A stretch of DNA of 64,000 bases from NCBI GenBank assembly GCA_017311185.1, contig JAESUZ010003531.1, forward strand, positions 62,001-126,000. The letters are read 5' to 3'. Shown here piece by piece: positions 43,111-55,814 of this stretch. Below the pieces are notes generated by a model that saw only the letters and a program-made list of their open reading frames with translations, did not search any database and had not been told where the DNA came from. Position numbers and translations under genes: made by a program. Position 1 is the first letter of the stretch, and every line of letters begins with the position of its first letter. The DNA comes from Proteles cristata cristata. Its lineage: Eukaryota; Chordata; Mammalia; Carnivora; Hyaenidae.

Positions 43111-43456
43111 AAAATTTGTTGAGTTTATTTTATTTTTTCATTTATTTTATTTTTATTTTTTAAATAGTTTATTGTCAAGTTGGTTTCCATATAACACCCA
43201 GTGTTCATCCCCACAAGTGCCTTCCTCCATGACCATCACCCCCCTTCCACTTTTTCCACCCCTATCAGCACTCAGTTTGTTCTCAACATTCAAGAGTCTC
43301 TCATGGTTTGCATCCCTCCCTCTCCCACACTATTTTTCCCCTTCTTCTCCCCCACGGTCCTCCTTAAGTTCCTCCTAATCCTCCTATATGTGCAAACATA
43401 TGGTAGCTGTCCTTCTCTTCCTGACTTATTATGCCCAGCATAACACTCTCAAGTTA
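43111..43456 (-). mobile_element. L1 3' end only (3'UTR and last ORF2 codons)
   Basis: 'aaatagtttattgtcaagtt' through 'cccagcataacactctcaag' is the L1 3' end on the minus strand. It is more diverged than the copies at 14225 and 31463. Confidence 0.88.
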
Positions 43457-44439
43457 AGAAAAAAAAATACCAGAAGTAAAGGAGTAGAAATAACAATACC
43501 CCAAAAGTACTTTGAAAAAGTATATGCAAGGGAATTGGACAATCTAGAAGAAAATGAAATTACCTAGAAACATACAACCTTCCAAAATTGAATTGGAAAG
43601 AAACAGAAAATTAAAATACACCAATCACTGTTAATACAATTGAACCGATAGTAAAAAAAAAAAAAAGCCCACAAACATAAGTCCAGGATCAAACAGCTTC
43701 ACAGGTGTATTCTACCAAATATTTAAAGAAGAGATAATAGCATTATTCTCAAATTTTTCCAAAAAATAAACAGTGGAAGTAGAGCTTCCAAACACATTCT
43801 ACAAGGTCAGCATTCTCCTGATTCCAAAACTAGAAAAAAGACAACTATAGAAAATAAAATTACAAGTCAATATCTCTGTGAATATAGGTATAAAATCTTC
43901 AACAAAGGTTAGCAAACCAAACTTAACAGTATGTTTTAAAATATAATCATTATGATCAAGCGAGATTTATCCCAGGGATACAAGGGTGGCTTAATACTTC
44001 TAAATCATTCAACATGATACATCATATTAACAACAACAACAAAAAAAGAGGATGAAAAATATACGCTATTTCAACAGATGCATAAAAAGCTTTTAAAAAT
44101 GTACAACATCCATTTTTGGGAAAAAACTCCAAACAAAGTGGGGTTAAAAGAAATATACCTCAATATGATAAAAAAAAAAAAACATATGGGAAAACCCTAG
44201 ATATAAGATCAACTCAAAAGTGAAAAATTTAAAGATTTTCCTCTAAGATAAGTAACAATACAAGGATGTCCACTCTACCAGCATAATAAATGACCTTCTA
44301 GCTACAGCTAGAAAGATATTCCATGCTAATGGTTTGGGAGAATCAGTATAGTTAAAATGACCATACTATCAAAAGCAAACTACAGATCTAATTCAATCCC
44401 TATCAAAATACCAACATTTTCAAGAAAGGAGTTAAGATG

Positions 44440-45760
44440 AGAAAGAAGTGGGCGACTCTGGGTTTTCCTCCTACCTCAAACATAGCTGTATCTATGTATG
44501 ATTACTTGAGGCAGCCCAGGAACACAGATCTGCAGTGTAGCACAAGGATATCCACAATTGAAGGAAGACAGCTTGGAGATGTAAGATGTCTGGGTGTGAA
44601 TTAGGGGAGAGAAAATGGTGGATCCATGGAGAGGGGCAGCCCTTTTTATGGAGAGAAAACAGGGAGAAAAAGTGAGAGGCATTGAGAAAGTGTGGCATTG
44701 AACTAGCACAAGAGGAAAACCCCTCTGGACCAAGGACTGGGGAGTGAGAAGTACTGAATGTTCCCGTTCTATTTGCAAACAGCTTTTAGAGCTAAAACTC
44801 TAAGGTTTTGGAAGTGTGTGACTTTCTCAGGAGTGGAGTTCTTGTGTGTGCTCCTGGGGAGAAGGGATCTGGCCCAGGAATGCATGGTGTTGTGGAGTGA
44901 TCTCTGGGGTGCACGGGATGGGAGGGCAACAATATCCTACATGGACTACTTTTGGAAGAGGGTTTATTGCCTATACAAGTACAAAAGACCCTTTGTGACA
45001 GCCAAAAGCCTTTCATTATTAGACCATAGAGGCTCACCTCAGGAGGAGAGGAAAGGTTCCACACCATGCAGATCCTTTAAGACTGAGTTTTGAATCCCAG
45101 CACCATGTCAAAGAAAAAACACAGGGGAGTTTTGAAGCAAGAGAGACTGGCTTCCTCTGCTAATCTGTGAGATCTGACTGAACAGCAGGGGTGGAGATGC
45201 CCAGTCCTAGGATGAGGGATGAGGGTCACACCATTTTCCCCTCAACTCCAACATAGTGGGAATTGAGTGCAATACAGAGGCCCCCAAGGGATGCAAGACC
45301 CACCTTCACCAAACCCTTCCCCTCTGTGTCTAGAAACTGGTGCCAACTTGCTCAGGAAAGAGGGACATGGAGCCAATATAACTGTCCTCTCCTCCATACC
45401 AGTGGAGCCAGCAGCACAGACCCAGGTACCAACAGACAACGTTTTTTTTAAATCAGGATCATAGTTTCTGATTTGTATTTTGTCATTTCTTTTCTACTAT
45501 TTTTTTTTAATCCGGCATTTTTATTCTTCTCATTTTCCTTGTTTTCTCTTTTCTTCTCTTTTATCTCCTTCCTCCCCTTTTATTTTTCTTGATATCAGCC
45601 TTTTAGGTTCGTTGTTGTTGTTTTCCATGTTCTTTTAATCTTTTTATGGATCAAGATACCCCTCTCACTATCAAGCTATTTCTCTCTCTGTCTCTGTCTC
45701 TGTCTCTCTGTCTCTCACTACCCCCTCTCTTTCTAGAAGAAAAAAAAATTAACTAAATCA
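44440..45760 (+). mobile_element. older L1 5'UTR-like sequence
   Basis: Moderately GC-rich leader-like sequence similar in composition and phrases to 28850-30100 ('gtgaattaggggagag', 'cttttagagctaaaactcta'). It ends in T-rich and (TCTG)n sequence at 45480-45735. The 111-codon frame at 44758-45093 is not recognised and is taken as leader. Confidence 0.5.
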
Positions 45761-45959
45761 AAATGTCTCCATAACTTCCAAAGATATTCTCTAAAAAACA
45801 TAGCCAGATGATATATCTCTATGCTCAAATTTATTGAATAGAGGTTAAGTAAGTACAAATTATTTAAACTTCCATAAACTGCCAATGGTTACATCTGGGA
45901 ACATACTCATAGTATATCTCTCATTCACTGGATTTGTACTTCTGACTTCTTTGCTTTTC
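45761..45959. other. unassigned stretch
   Basis: Short AT-rich spacer with no supported feature. Confidence 0.4.
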
Positions 45960-46320
45960 CTCATAGTGTCAATGACTTTACACTGCTACTCCATCCCCTA
46001 GCACTTCTTTTCTGCATAAATTCCTGTGGTTCACTCCCTCCTCACATTCAGAGCCCTTGCAAATATCACTAATAAAAGAATTCTTAACCAAACTACTTAA
46101 GAGTGCCATAGCATTCTAACTATTACTTCCTGCTTTTTAAATTCACAAGTGTTACCATTATTTGGTATTGTAATGTTTACTTACTTATGTATGCACTTGT
46201 TGTACATTAGAATGCAAGCTTCTGAATGTAAGAAATCTTAGTTACTCCTGTATTTGTAGAACCTAAGATAGAAGCTGATGAATAACATAAATGAAATAAC
46301 GTTTAATGAATGGATTATTG
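45960..46320 (+). mobile_element. L2 (LINE-2) 3' end
   Basis: 'ctccctcctcacattcagag', then 'attagaatgcaagcttctga' and 'aatgaatggattattg' at the end follow the L2 consensus order. This family is ancient and fixed in mammals. Confidence 0.65.
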
Positions 46321-46484
46321 CATTAATCCTAATCCTGGGACATCTTTGGAATTCTGTAATTACTAATGTTATTTAAATTTATCTACAAAAACACCATTAT
46401 TTTCTGGTGTTTTATTTATTATAATGAATGATATTCGTGGGTAAGATTTGTCCAAATGTATACAATTGTACTTTCTTCTCCTTT

Positions 46485-48115
46485 TTTTATTTTTTAACTT
46501 CATTTTTAAAGAGTAGTTTTATGTTCACAGTGAAATTTGGAGGAAGATACAGATATTTCTCATATACCTCTTTCCTACACATCCCTGGTCTCCCTCATTA
46601 TCAACATCCCTAGCAGTGTGGTACATTTGTTACATCTGAGAAACCTACACTGACACATCACAATCACCCAAAGTCTATAGTTTACCTTAATGTTACCCCT
46701 AGTGTTATATATTCTATAGGTTTGAACAAATATGTAATGACTTGGATCCATCAGTATAATATCATAAAGAATAGTTTCACTGCCCTAAAAAATCTTGCTT
46801 TCCACCTATTCACTTGTTTTCCCCTCCAATCCCCATCTCTCTAGTTTTGCCCTTTCCACAGAAATGTGGTTTAGTTGCAATCATACAGTATATAGACTTT
46901 CAAAGTGGTTTATTTCAGTTACTAATATGCTTTTCAGGCTCTTCCTTATCTTCTTAATGGTTACCAAAGTTGTGGTTTGTTTGTTTTTAGTCTACAACAA
47001 TATTTCATTGTCTGAGTGCACCATGGCTTATGTGTCCATTTGCCTACTGGAGGACTTGTTTCCAAGTTTTGTCAATTATAAATAAAGCTGCTATAATTAT
47101 CCATGTGCAGTTTTGTATGGATATGAACTTTCAGTTCTTTTGGGTAAATACCAAGTTATGTGATTGCTGTATTGTATGATGAGAGTCTGTTGAGTTTTGT
47201 GATAAAATGCCAATCTATGTTCCAAAGTGGATCTAATTATTCTGCATTCCTATCAGCAGTGATTCAGACTCATTGTTGCTTCATATCCTGGTCCGTATTT
47301 GGTGATGTTAGTGCTCTGGATATTGGACATTCCAAAAGATGTGTAGAAGTATCTAAGTGTTGTTTTAATTTGCATTTTTCTATTAACTTATAAAATAGAG
47401 CATCTTTTCACAGATTTATTTTCCATCTGTGTGTGTGTGTGTGTGTGTTGGCTCAGTGTCTGTTAAGGTATTTGTCCAATTTTTTTTAAATCAGCTGTTT
47501 CCTTACTGTTGATTTTAAGAATTCTTCAAATATTTTGGATAACAGATGTGACTTTGCTGATAATTTCTCACAGTGTGTTTCTTATCTTCTTATTCTCTTG
47601 ATACAGTCTTCCACAAAGCAAAAGTTTCCCAATTTAATTAAGTCCAACTTCTTCATTATTTCTTTCTTCAGTGTCCATAGGCATTGTATCAAAAGTTATC
47701 ACTATGCCAAGGTCATCTAGTATTTTCCCTTTATTTTAGACATGTTATAGTTTTGTGATTTACATTTAAGTCCATGGTTCCATTTTATTTAGTTTTTGAG
47801 AATAGTGTAAGTTTTGTGTCATTTTTTGCTTATGTACATCCAGTTGTTCTGGCACCATCTGTTGGAAAAACTACATTTCTCCTTTGTTTTGCTTTTTATC
47901 ATTTGTCAAATATGAAGGTATTATATTTATGTGTGTCTATTTCTGGGATTTATTCTCTTCCACTGACCTACATATCTATTATTTTGCCAACACTCCACTT
48001 CCTTGATTACTGTAGCATTATAGCAGGTATTGATACTGGGTTTTATCAGTCCAAGTTTGTCTTTCTCTTCCAATACTTTGGAAGAGTCTTTTATGTCTCC
48101 ATTTAAACTTCAGAA
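46485..48115 (-). mobile_element. old L1 (L1M-type), 3' half
   Basis: 'gtagttttatgttcacagtg' (46513), 'cagttcttttgggtaaatacc' (47131) and 'aatactttggaagagtctttt' (48072) are the L1M 3' region in reverse. A (TG)n run is at 47428-47448. Frames are broken. Confidence 0.8.
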
Positions 48116-48555
48116 TAAATTTGCCTTTCATTATATTCTGTAATATTTTACTAACTTTTTCTTTAGACATTCTTACTTAGCTCCAACTTTAGAACCTTAA
48201 TCTAGTTTACTTTCTTTGAACACTTTATTACTATATATATGCATACCCACTTTTTAAATTTATTTAGTCCTCTACTGAAATGTCTCTCTAATAGAGAATT
48301 TATCCTTATACCTCCAACTTATGCCCACCACTGTTTCACCCATATTGTACCTTTTAAAATGTTTATATTTGTGTCTGTTTCTGCCTCTCTATTCTTGAAA
48401 GCATATACGTTAAAAACTGACTTTTAGCCAGTCCTGTATAATTTATATTGAAAACATGAATGGAATTTGCATAATTCAGAGAAATAGGAAATACTAGCAC
48501 ACTTTCAAACACACATCTATACCATATATATAGGATGGATATGTTTTCATGATTC
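48116..48555. other. unassigned stretch
   Basis: T-rich sequence, possibly further old L1 debris. Nothing can be supported. Confidence 0.35.
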
Positions 48556-48559
48556 CTTG

Positions 48560-48870
48560 ATACTCATAATGCCATGTGAGTTAGCACATGTGGATGCTAT
48601 ATATGTGGATGAAAGTGGGAGACTTCTTATTTTCTATGAGGCTTTCCTCTGACAACTTGAATTTCTACCACAAGGTGAGCATGCCCTGAGTAGCTTCTCT
48701 GCAGTCAGTTGGTTTAGAATTAATAAAAGACATGAGGAACCAATCTGAAGCCACAACCCAGCCAACCAACCAGTAATGATGTGTGAAATAAATGTTTATT
48801 TTTTATGCCACTAAGATTTTGTGGTCGCCTTTTGTGTATAAATGCAAAGCTAGGTATACACGAAATCTTT
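48560..48870 (+). mobile_element. possible old LTR/MER-type repeat
   Basis: The 3' portion 'gtgaaataaatgtttatttt' followed by 'atgccactaagattttgtgg' resembles the common ending of ancient mammalian MaLR/MER-like repeats. The family is uncertain. Confidence 0.4.
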
Positions 48871-48950
48871 TTATACCATCCAAGCAATAAAGGTACTACA
48901 CCTGGGAACGGGAGTAGATTTATCTTCAGTGCATACAGAGCAGTGGAAAT

Positions 48951-49166
48951 TTTTTTTAACTTTGTTTATTTTTGAGAGAGAGAGAGGGAGAGAGATGAAG
49001 GGGCAGAGAGAGAGAGAGAGAGAGAGAGAGGCAAAGAATTCGAAGCAGTTTCCAGGGTCTGTGTTGTCAACACAGAGCCTGATGTGGGGCTCAAACTCAG
49101 GAGTGGTGAGATCATGACCTGAGCTGAAGTCCCACATTTAACAAATTGAGCCACCCAGGCGCCCCC
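48951..49166 (-). mobile_element. CAN-SINE with (GA)n expansion
   Basis: 'ttgtttatttttgagagag', a GA run to 49030, 'cgaagcagtttccagggtc' and a head ending 'gccacccaggcgcccccc'. The GA run gives spurious frames. Confidence 0.93.
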
Positions 49167-49587
49167 CATCTTTTGTAATGAAAATTTCACTGTGTGACTT
49201 GTTCTTGCAAAAGGAATATGAATAAAAGTGAAAGATTTGAGATCAAAACAGAAGCTTTAAGACCTATTACCTAGTCCCACCATTGTTCTTAGTCCTGTGC
49301 CATGATTGTAGTGGCATAATGGGTGCCTGTGAGAAGTCAACACAGAGAACAGGAAAAAAGACATTGATCTGGGTTGCATTTAACACATGCCCAAAAGGTC
49401 ATGTCAGGAAGAAACTGATGGCTAACATTGAAAAACACTGACATTTAAAAGCTATAAACTAACATAGAGTTCAAAGACAGTTCTACAGCTCCATTCTTCA
49501 TGATGATTTCAGGAGCTTGCATGCTACAAATTAGTCAGTTTGGTCAGGTGTTATTTGGGATAGGATTTGATAAAGAATTTTCCTTAC
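49167..49587. other. unassigned, possible MER-type debris
   Basis: 49190-49330 has phrases seen in old DNA or LTR repeats ('cagaagctttaagacctatt'). The identification is weak. Confidence 0.3.
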
Positions 49588-49780
49588 AGCGCTGCCTGGG
49601 TTGCTCAGTTGGTTGAGTGTCTGACTCTTGATTTCTATCCAGGTCATGATCTCAGGGTCGTGAGATCAAGCCCTGTGTGGGACTCCACACTGAGCATAGC
49701 ACCTGCTTAAGATTTTCTCTCTCTCCCTCTGTCCCTCTCCTTAGCTTGCATGCTCTCTCTCTCTAAAACTAAAGAAAATT
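49588..49780 (+). mobile_element. CAN-SINE, older carnivore type
   Basis: 'ctgcctgggttgctcagttg', 'ctgactcttgatttctatcc', 'tctcagggtcgtgagatcaa' and 'cacactgagcatagcacc' match the older carnivore-wide type, not the feline type. 'attttccttac' lies on both sides (about 49579 and 49787). Confidence 0.88.
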
Positions 49781-49799
49781 ATTTTCCTTACTATTCTGA

Positions 49800-50145
49800 C
49801 AGCTTCTTGTGTAGCAAATTTTACAACTGTGAATGTCAGATGCAAATCATGTTGATGCTGTTTTCATATTTTTCCAGCCACAGGATCCTTACTTACAATG
49901 AAACTTAAACTAATAAAAGCAGAGAAAATAACGTAAAGGAATTGAATGAATTATATCATCACCCACCTGATAAAAATCATATGTGATATCTTTAACATCA
50001 AAAATCAATCTGTACTTATTTAAAAATTTTTGAATTGAGGTCTAATTTCTTAAAGAAGGAAATTTCAACTGAGTTTATAAAACTGAGACTTTAGTCTGAG
50101 GCATACCTTTTGCTGGTAGTTAAATACACCCATTCCAACACATTT
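49800..50145. other. unassigned stretch
   Basis: About 350 bp, no supported feature. Confidence 0.4.
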
Positions 50146-50163
50146 GGATTCAATATAATTCTT

Positions 50164-50389
50164 TTTTTTTTTATTTTTTAATGTTTTATTTATTTCTAGG
50201 AGAGAGAGAAAGAGGCAGCGTGAACAGGGAAGGGTCAGAGAGAGAGGGAGTCACAGACTGAAACAGGCTCCAGGCTCTGAGCTGGCAGTCAGCACAGAGC
50301 CCGACGCGGGGCTCGAACCCACGAACCGCGAGATCATGACCTGAGCGAAAGTCGGACGCTTAACCGACTAAGCCACCCAGGCGCCCCGA
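50164..50389 (-). mobile_element. CAN-SINE, young, perfect 18-bp target duplication
   Basis: Full minus-strand young copy. 'ggattcaatataattctt' is identical at 50146-50163 and 50390-50407. Likely a recent insertion. Confidence 0.97.
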
Positions 50390-50407
50390 GGATTCAATAT
50401 AATTCTT

Positions 50408-51905
50408 ATATGCAATATTGATTTATCTTATAGGACATGACAGTAGATCAAAGAGATACAATAGATGTATGTTATGAATCACAGGCATTTTGCTTTTAAA
50501 AACTCTGCTATTACCTGTTTGTATTCCACTAAGTTTAAATATATCTGTGTAATTTTTACATCCATTTTTTATTTTCTTTATGTAAACAAATGTATGTGGT
50601 TTGTAGGATGTCCTTAGAAATGGACCTTAATGATGATTTATAAAGGAACGTGGATATATTTTAAATTAATACTTCAATGATTTTTATTACACTTTAAATA
50701 AAGACAGTATTATTCTTGATGAATCATAGCTGATATGATATTTCAAATTGACTTTACTTTTTATCATTGTTTCTGAAATAATACACTTAAGTGATTTTCA
50801 ATAATTTTCTCTACAGCTTCCATTAACCTAATTGCACAACAAAACTGAACACTAGTTGAACTTTATTTACGGCTGTTTAGCTCACCCTCATTTCTCACAC
50901 ACACAAAAAAAGTTCCATAGATATCTGAAAACATTTGCAAATAACAGTGTTGATACTTGTAAATATATCCCATTATCTCATGTTTTACCCTAATCATAAT
51001 AAACTCTTGGCATTCTTTTCCCCCTCAGGAGCATGAGTGTTTTGAGGGACTTAAGAACATTTCACATTTGTCTTTAATAGGCATACCCTTTATCAGACTC
51101 ATTTCCATCTGATGAAATTTCCATTGCAGATGATTCAAAAGAACCAATGTTAAGAATGAAATAAAATTCCTATATTTGCACATCGTCAGGTTTAAATTAA
51201 TTTGATTAGTGCTTATTTTCTGGCGCCACATACAAGGAAATGCACAAAAATATGTTATTTAAAGTCCTTCTATTTAATCAGTTTAAACATCAAAGTTGTG
51301 ACCCAGTGAGGGGACCATGATTGCATTTGTTCAGTTTCCTAGGATTTGTGAACAGACCATTAGTCACCAGGAAAATAGTAACTATAAAATTGGGTATTTC
51401 GATACACATGATTTACAATTTATGACTATGCAACATCTCAATTCTTAAGTTTTAGTTAAATGTTGTATCACTGACTAAAATGTAAGGGAATCCTCTGCTA
51501 CTTTTAAGATCTTTTGTTACATGGACCAAGTATCTTTCGAATGTGCCTGCATGTTCATGATCCTACTAAAATAACCATCTTAATTGCATTACTACAATGT
51601 CAATGAAGGAATAAATTCAGCTTTATTTTTATTGAGCTTTTTATATTTTTTACAAATGAACAATTTCTTTTAAATACCAGTACAGTGATAGCATCTTGAT
51701 TGTGAAAGACTCATGAAGAATGTGGTTACCTAGGTATTCCCATGAAGCAATCATCTTATGAAATGCAGTGTTAAATAATTTTCTTATTAAATATTCATTA
51801 TTTTATTTTAGACAACTTTAGGTTATCAATCTACTAGAGGCTTATTCTTTAACATATTTTGCATTTTGTAGGAATGATATATTTCTACATCCTGTCCATT
51901 AAAAA
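50408..51905. other. unassigned 1.5 kb
   Basis: AT-rich unique-looking sequence. The 68-codon minus frame at 51025-51231 has no recognised domain. Confidence 0.4.
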
Positions 51906-51909
51906 GAAG

Positions 51910-52058
51910 ACTCTAAGTTTTTATTGCTTTAATTTATATTCCAGTTGGTTAACATACAGTGTACTAGTAGTTTCTAGTGTACAATTTAGTGATTCAACAG
52001 TTCCATAAAATAGCCAATGCTCCTCACACCAAGGATACTCCTTAAACCCCATCATTTA
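51910..52058 (-). mobile_element. old L1 3'UTR fragment
   Basis: 'ccagttggttaacatacagt' followed by 'tgattcaacagttccataaa' is the ancestral carnivore L1 3' end in reverse. Another L1 follows immediately. Confidence 0.75.
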
Positions 52059-55000
52059 TTTATTTTTCCATAAAAATATAAACATAATTTATTGTCAAAT
52101 TGGTTTCCATACAACACCCCGTACTGATCCCAACAAGTGCCTTCCTCAATGCCCATCATTCAATTTCCCATCTCCCCTACCCTCCATGACTCTTCACTTT
52201 GTTCTCAGTATTTAAGAGTCTATTAGGGTTTGCCTCCCTCCCTTTCTATAACATTTTTCCCCTTCCTCTCCCCCATGGTCTTCTGTTAATTTTCTCAAGA
52301 TCCATATATACTGAGAACATATGGTATTTGTATTTCTCTGCCTGACTTATTTTACTTAGCATAATGCTTTCCAGTCCCATCTATGTTCCAGCAAATGGTC
52401 AGATTTCGTTATTTCTCATTGCCAAGTAGCATTCCATTGTATAACCACAACTTCTTAATTCATTTGTCAGTTGATGGATATTTATGCCCCTTCCATGATT
52501 TGGCTTTTTTTGAAAGTGTTGTGATAAACATTAGGGTATATGTACCCCTATGCATCAGCATTTCTGTATCCCTTGGGTAAATTCCTCACAGTCCTATTGC
52601 TGGGTCAGAGGGGAGTTCTAGTGTGAATTTTTTGAGGAACCTCCACACTGTATTCCAGAGGGGCTGCACCAGGTTGCATTCTGACCAACAGTGTAAGAAG
52701 GTGTCATTTCTCCACATTCTCACCAGTATCTATAGTCTCCTGATTTGTTCATTTTAGCCACTCTGACTGAAGCGATGTGTTGTCTCAATATGGTTTTGAT
52801 TTGTATTTCCCTGATGATGAGTGACATTGAGCATTGTTTAATGTGTCTGTTTGGTCATCTGGATGTTTTCTTTGGAAAAGTGTCTATTCATGTCTTCTGC
52901 CCATTTCTTCACTGGGTTATTTGTTTTCCAGGTGTGGAGTCTGGTGAATACCTTATAGATTTTGGATATTAGCCCTTTAACCGATATGACATTTGCAGCT
53001 GTCTTTTCCCATTTTGTTGGTTGCATTTTAGTATTGTTGATTGTTTCCTCTGCAGTGCAGGAGCTTTTTATCTTGGTGAGGTCCCAATAGTTCATTTTTT
53101 CTCATGATTCCCTTGTCTTTGAAGATGTGTTAAGCTAAGAAATTGCTTCTGCACTGCAAAGGAAACAATCAACAATACTAATAATCCCACTTCATCACAG
53201 TAGATAATTCTTTTTATATGCTTTTAAATTCGATGTGTTGGGGGGCGCCTGGGTGGCTTAGTCGGTTAAGCGTCCGACTTTCACTTGGGTCATGATCTCG
53301 CGGTTCGTGGGTTCAAGCCCCGCGTCAGGCTCTGTGCTGACTGCCAGCTCAGAGCCTGGAGCCTGTTTCAGTCTGTGACTCCCTCTCTCTCTGACCCTCC
53401 CCTGCTCATGCTGTCTCTTTCTCTCTCTCCTAGAAATAAATAAAACATTAAAAAAAATTTGATGTGTTGGTTTATTGTTGAGAATTTTTGTATCTATGTT
53501 CATCATGGATATTGGCCTGTAGTTTTCTTTTTCCCTAGGTCTTTGTCTGTTTTGGAATCAAAGTCATGCTAGTTTAATAGAATGAGTCCAGAATTTTTCC
53601 TTCTATTTCTATTTTTTGGAATGACTTGAGAAGGATAGGTATTAACTCTGCTTTAAATGTCTGATAGAATTCAGCAGGGAAGCCAACTGGTAGAGGACTA
53701 CTACTTGTTGGGAGATTTTTGATAACTGATTAAATTCCTTTACTATTTACGGGTTTGTTCAATTTTTCTATTTATTCCCATTTGAGTTTTTGTAGTGTCT
53801 GAGTGTTTAGGAAATTGTTCATTTCTTCCACGTTGTCCAGATTGATGACGTATAATTTTTCATAGTGTTCCCTGATAATTGGTTGTATTTCTGAGGGATT
53901 GGTTGTCTTAGATCCATTTTCATTCGTGACTTTATCTATTGAGAGCTCTCTCTTTTCTGTTGAGAAGCCTGGCTAGAGGTTTATCCTCTTTATTTTTTCA
54001 AAATACCAACTCTTGGATTTATTGATCTATTTCTCTGTTTTTATTTTTGTTTTGTTTTGTTTTGTTTTTGTATTCTATATTGTTTATTTCTGCCTTGATC
54101 TTTATTACTTCTCTTTTTCTGATGGGTTTTGACTGTCTTTGCTATTCTGCTTCTAGTTCCTTTAGGTGTGCTTTTCGACTGTGTATTTGGGATTTTTCTT
54201 ATTTCTTGAAATAGGCCTTGACTGCAATGCATTTTCCTCTTAAGACTGTATTTGCTGCATCCCACAGGTTTGGATTTTTGCATTTTCATTTGTTGCCATA
54301 TATTTTTAAATTTCTTCTCTAATTGTCTGATTGGCCCATTCACTCGTTAGTAGGATGTTCTTTAACCTCCATGATTTTGTATGTTTTCCAGACTTCTTCC
54401 TGTGGTTGATTTTAAGTTCCATAGCATTGTGACCTGAAAGTGTGCATGGTATAATCTCAATTCTTTCATATTTACTGAAGGCTCCTTTTTGATGACAAAG
54501 TGTGTGATTTATCTTGAAGAATGTACCATGTGCACTCGAGAAGAAAGTATATTCCCCTGCCTTGGGATGCAGAGTTCTAAATATATGTTAAGTCCACTTG
54601 GTTCAATGTATCCTTCAGAGACATAGTTTCTTTATTGGTTCTCTGTCTAGATGACCTATCCAATGTTGTAAGTTGAGTATTAAATTCCCCTGCAATTAGC
54701 ACATTCTTATCAATAAGATTGCTTATGTTTGTGTTTGTTTTATATATTTGTCTGCTCCTGAATTTGGTGCACAGACAATTATAATTGTTAGCTCTTCCTG
54801 ATGGTTAGACCTGTAATTATCTTATAATGCCTTTCTTCATCTCTTGTTACAGGCTTTACTTTAAAGTCTATTTTATTTGATACAAGTATGGCTACTCCAG
54901 CTTTCTTTTTACTTACAGTAGCATGATTGGGAATTCTTCATCCCCTCACGTTCAATCTGAACCTGTCCTCTGGTCCAAAGTGAGTCTCTTATAGACAGCA

Positions 55001-55110
55001 AATAGATTGATCTTGTTTGTTTGTTTGTTTTATCCATTCTGATACCCTGCATCTTTTGATTGGAGCATTTAGTTCATTTACATTCAGTGTTATTATTGAA
55101 AAATATAGGT
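52059..55110 (-). mobile_element. L1 with hairpin-type rearrangement in ORF2
   Basis: Minus-strand L1: 3' end at about 52080, ORF2 end and Cys-rich region to 53145, then a 33-bp inverted copy of 53028-53060 at 53149-53181, then the RT region from about 53185 (interrupted by a SINE) and EN back to about 55110. About 1 kb of ORF2 is missing at the inverted copy. All frames are broken. Confidence 0.85.
53242..53460 (+). mobile_element. CAN-SINE, young feliform subfamily
   Basis: Plus-strand copy with 'gtttcagtctgtgactcc' and target duplication 'gatgtgttgg' (53232-53241 and 53461-53470). Confidence 0.96.
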
Positions 55111-55764
55111 TTTACCATGCACTCTTTCAGATCACAATACTATGAAACTTGAAATCAACCACAGGAAAAAGTCTGGAAAAATTCCAGAAGCATGGAGGTT
55201 AAATAACAATCTACTAAGGAATGAATGGGCCAAACAGGCAATTGGAGAAAAATTTTACAAATTTATGGAAATGAATGGAAATGAAAATACAACAATCCAA
55301 ACTCTTTGGGATCCAGTAAAGGCATTCCTAAGAGGAAAATACGTTGCAATCCAGGCCTATCTCAAGAAACTAGAAAAAGTCCAAATATAAAATCTAAAAG
55401 CACACCTAAAGGAACTAGAAGCAGAGCGGCAAGAACACCTGAAAGCAGAACAGCAGCAGAAGAAGAGAAATAATAAAGATCAGGACACAAAAAACAACAA
55501 CATAGAATCCCAAAAAAACAGTTGAACAGATCAATGAAACCAAGAGTTGGTTTTTTGTAAAAGTAAACAAAGTTGATAAACCTTTTCTTTTTGATAAGCC
55601 AGGCTTCTCAAAAAGAAAAGAGAGAGCACCCAAATAGACAAAATCATGAATGGAAATGGATTTATTACAACACATCCCTCAGAAATACAAGCAATTGTCA
55701 GGGAATACTATGAAAAATTATATTCCAACAAACTGGACAACCTAGAAGAAATGGACTCATTCCT

Positions 55765-55766
<2 letters not shown>

Positions 55767-55812
<46 letters not shown>
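55767..55812. repeat. (AC)n microsatellite
   Basis: Pure AC run of about 23 units inside L1 ORF2. Confidence 0.97.

Positions 55813-55814
<2 letters not shown>

Larger units (their letters stand above)
42028..44435 (+). mobile_element. old L1 ORF2 (EN to RT), interrupted
   Basis: Plus-strand ORF2 remnant: 'atacattcttttcaagtgc' (EN), the region after EN at 42340-42890, 'caggatcaaacagcttcac' (RT) near 43687 and 'gatcaagcgagatttatccc' near 43953. It is broken by a SINE at 42093, an AC run at 42722, a SINE at 42901 and a minus-strand L1 end at 43111-43456. Many stops. Confidence 0.75.
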
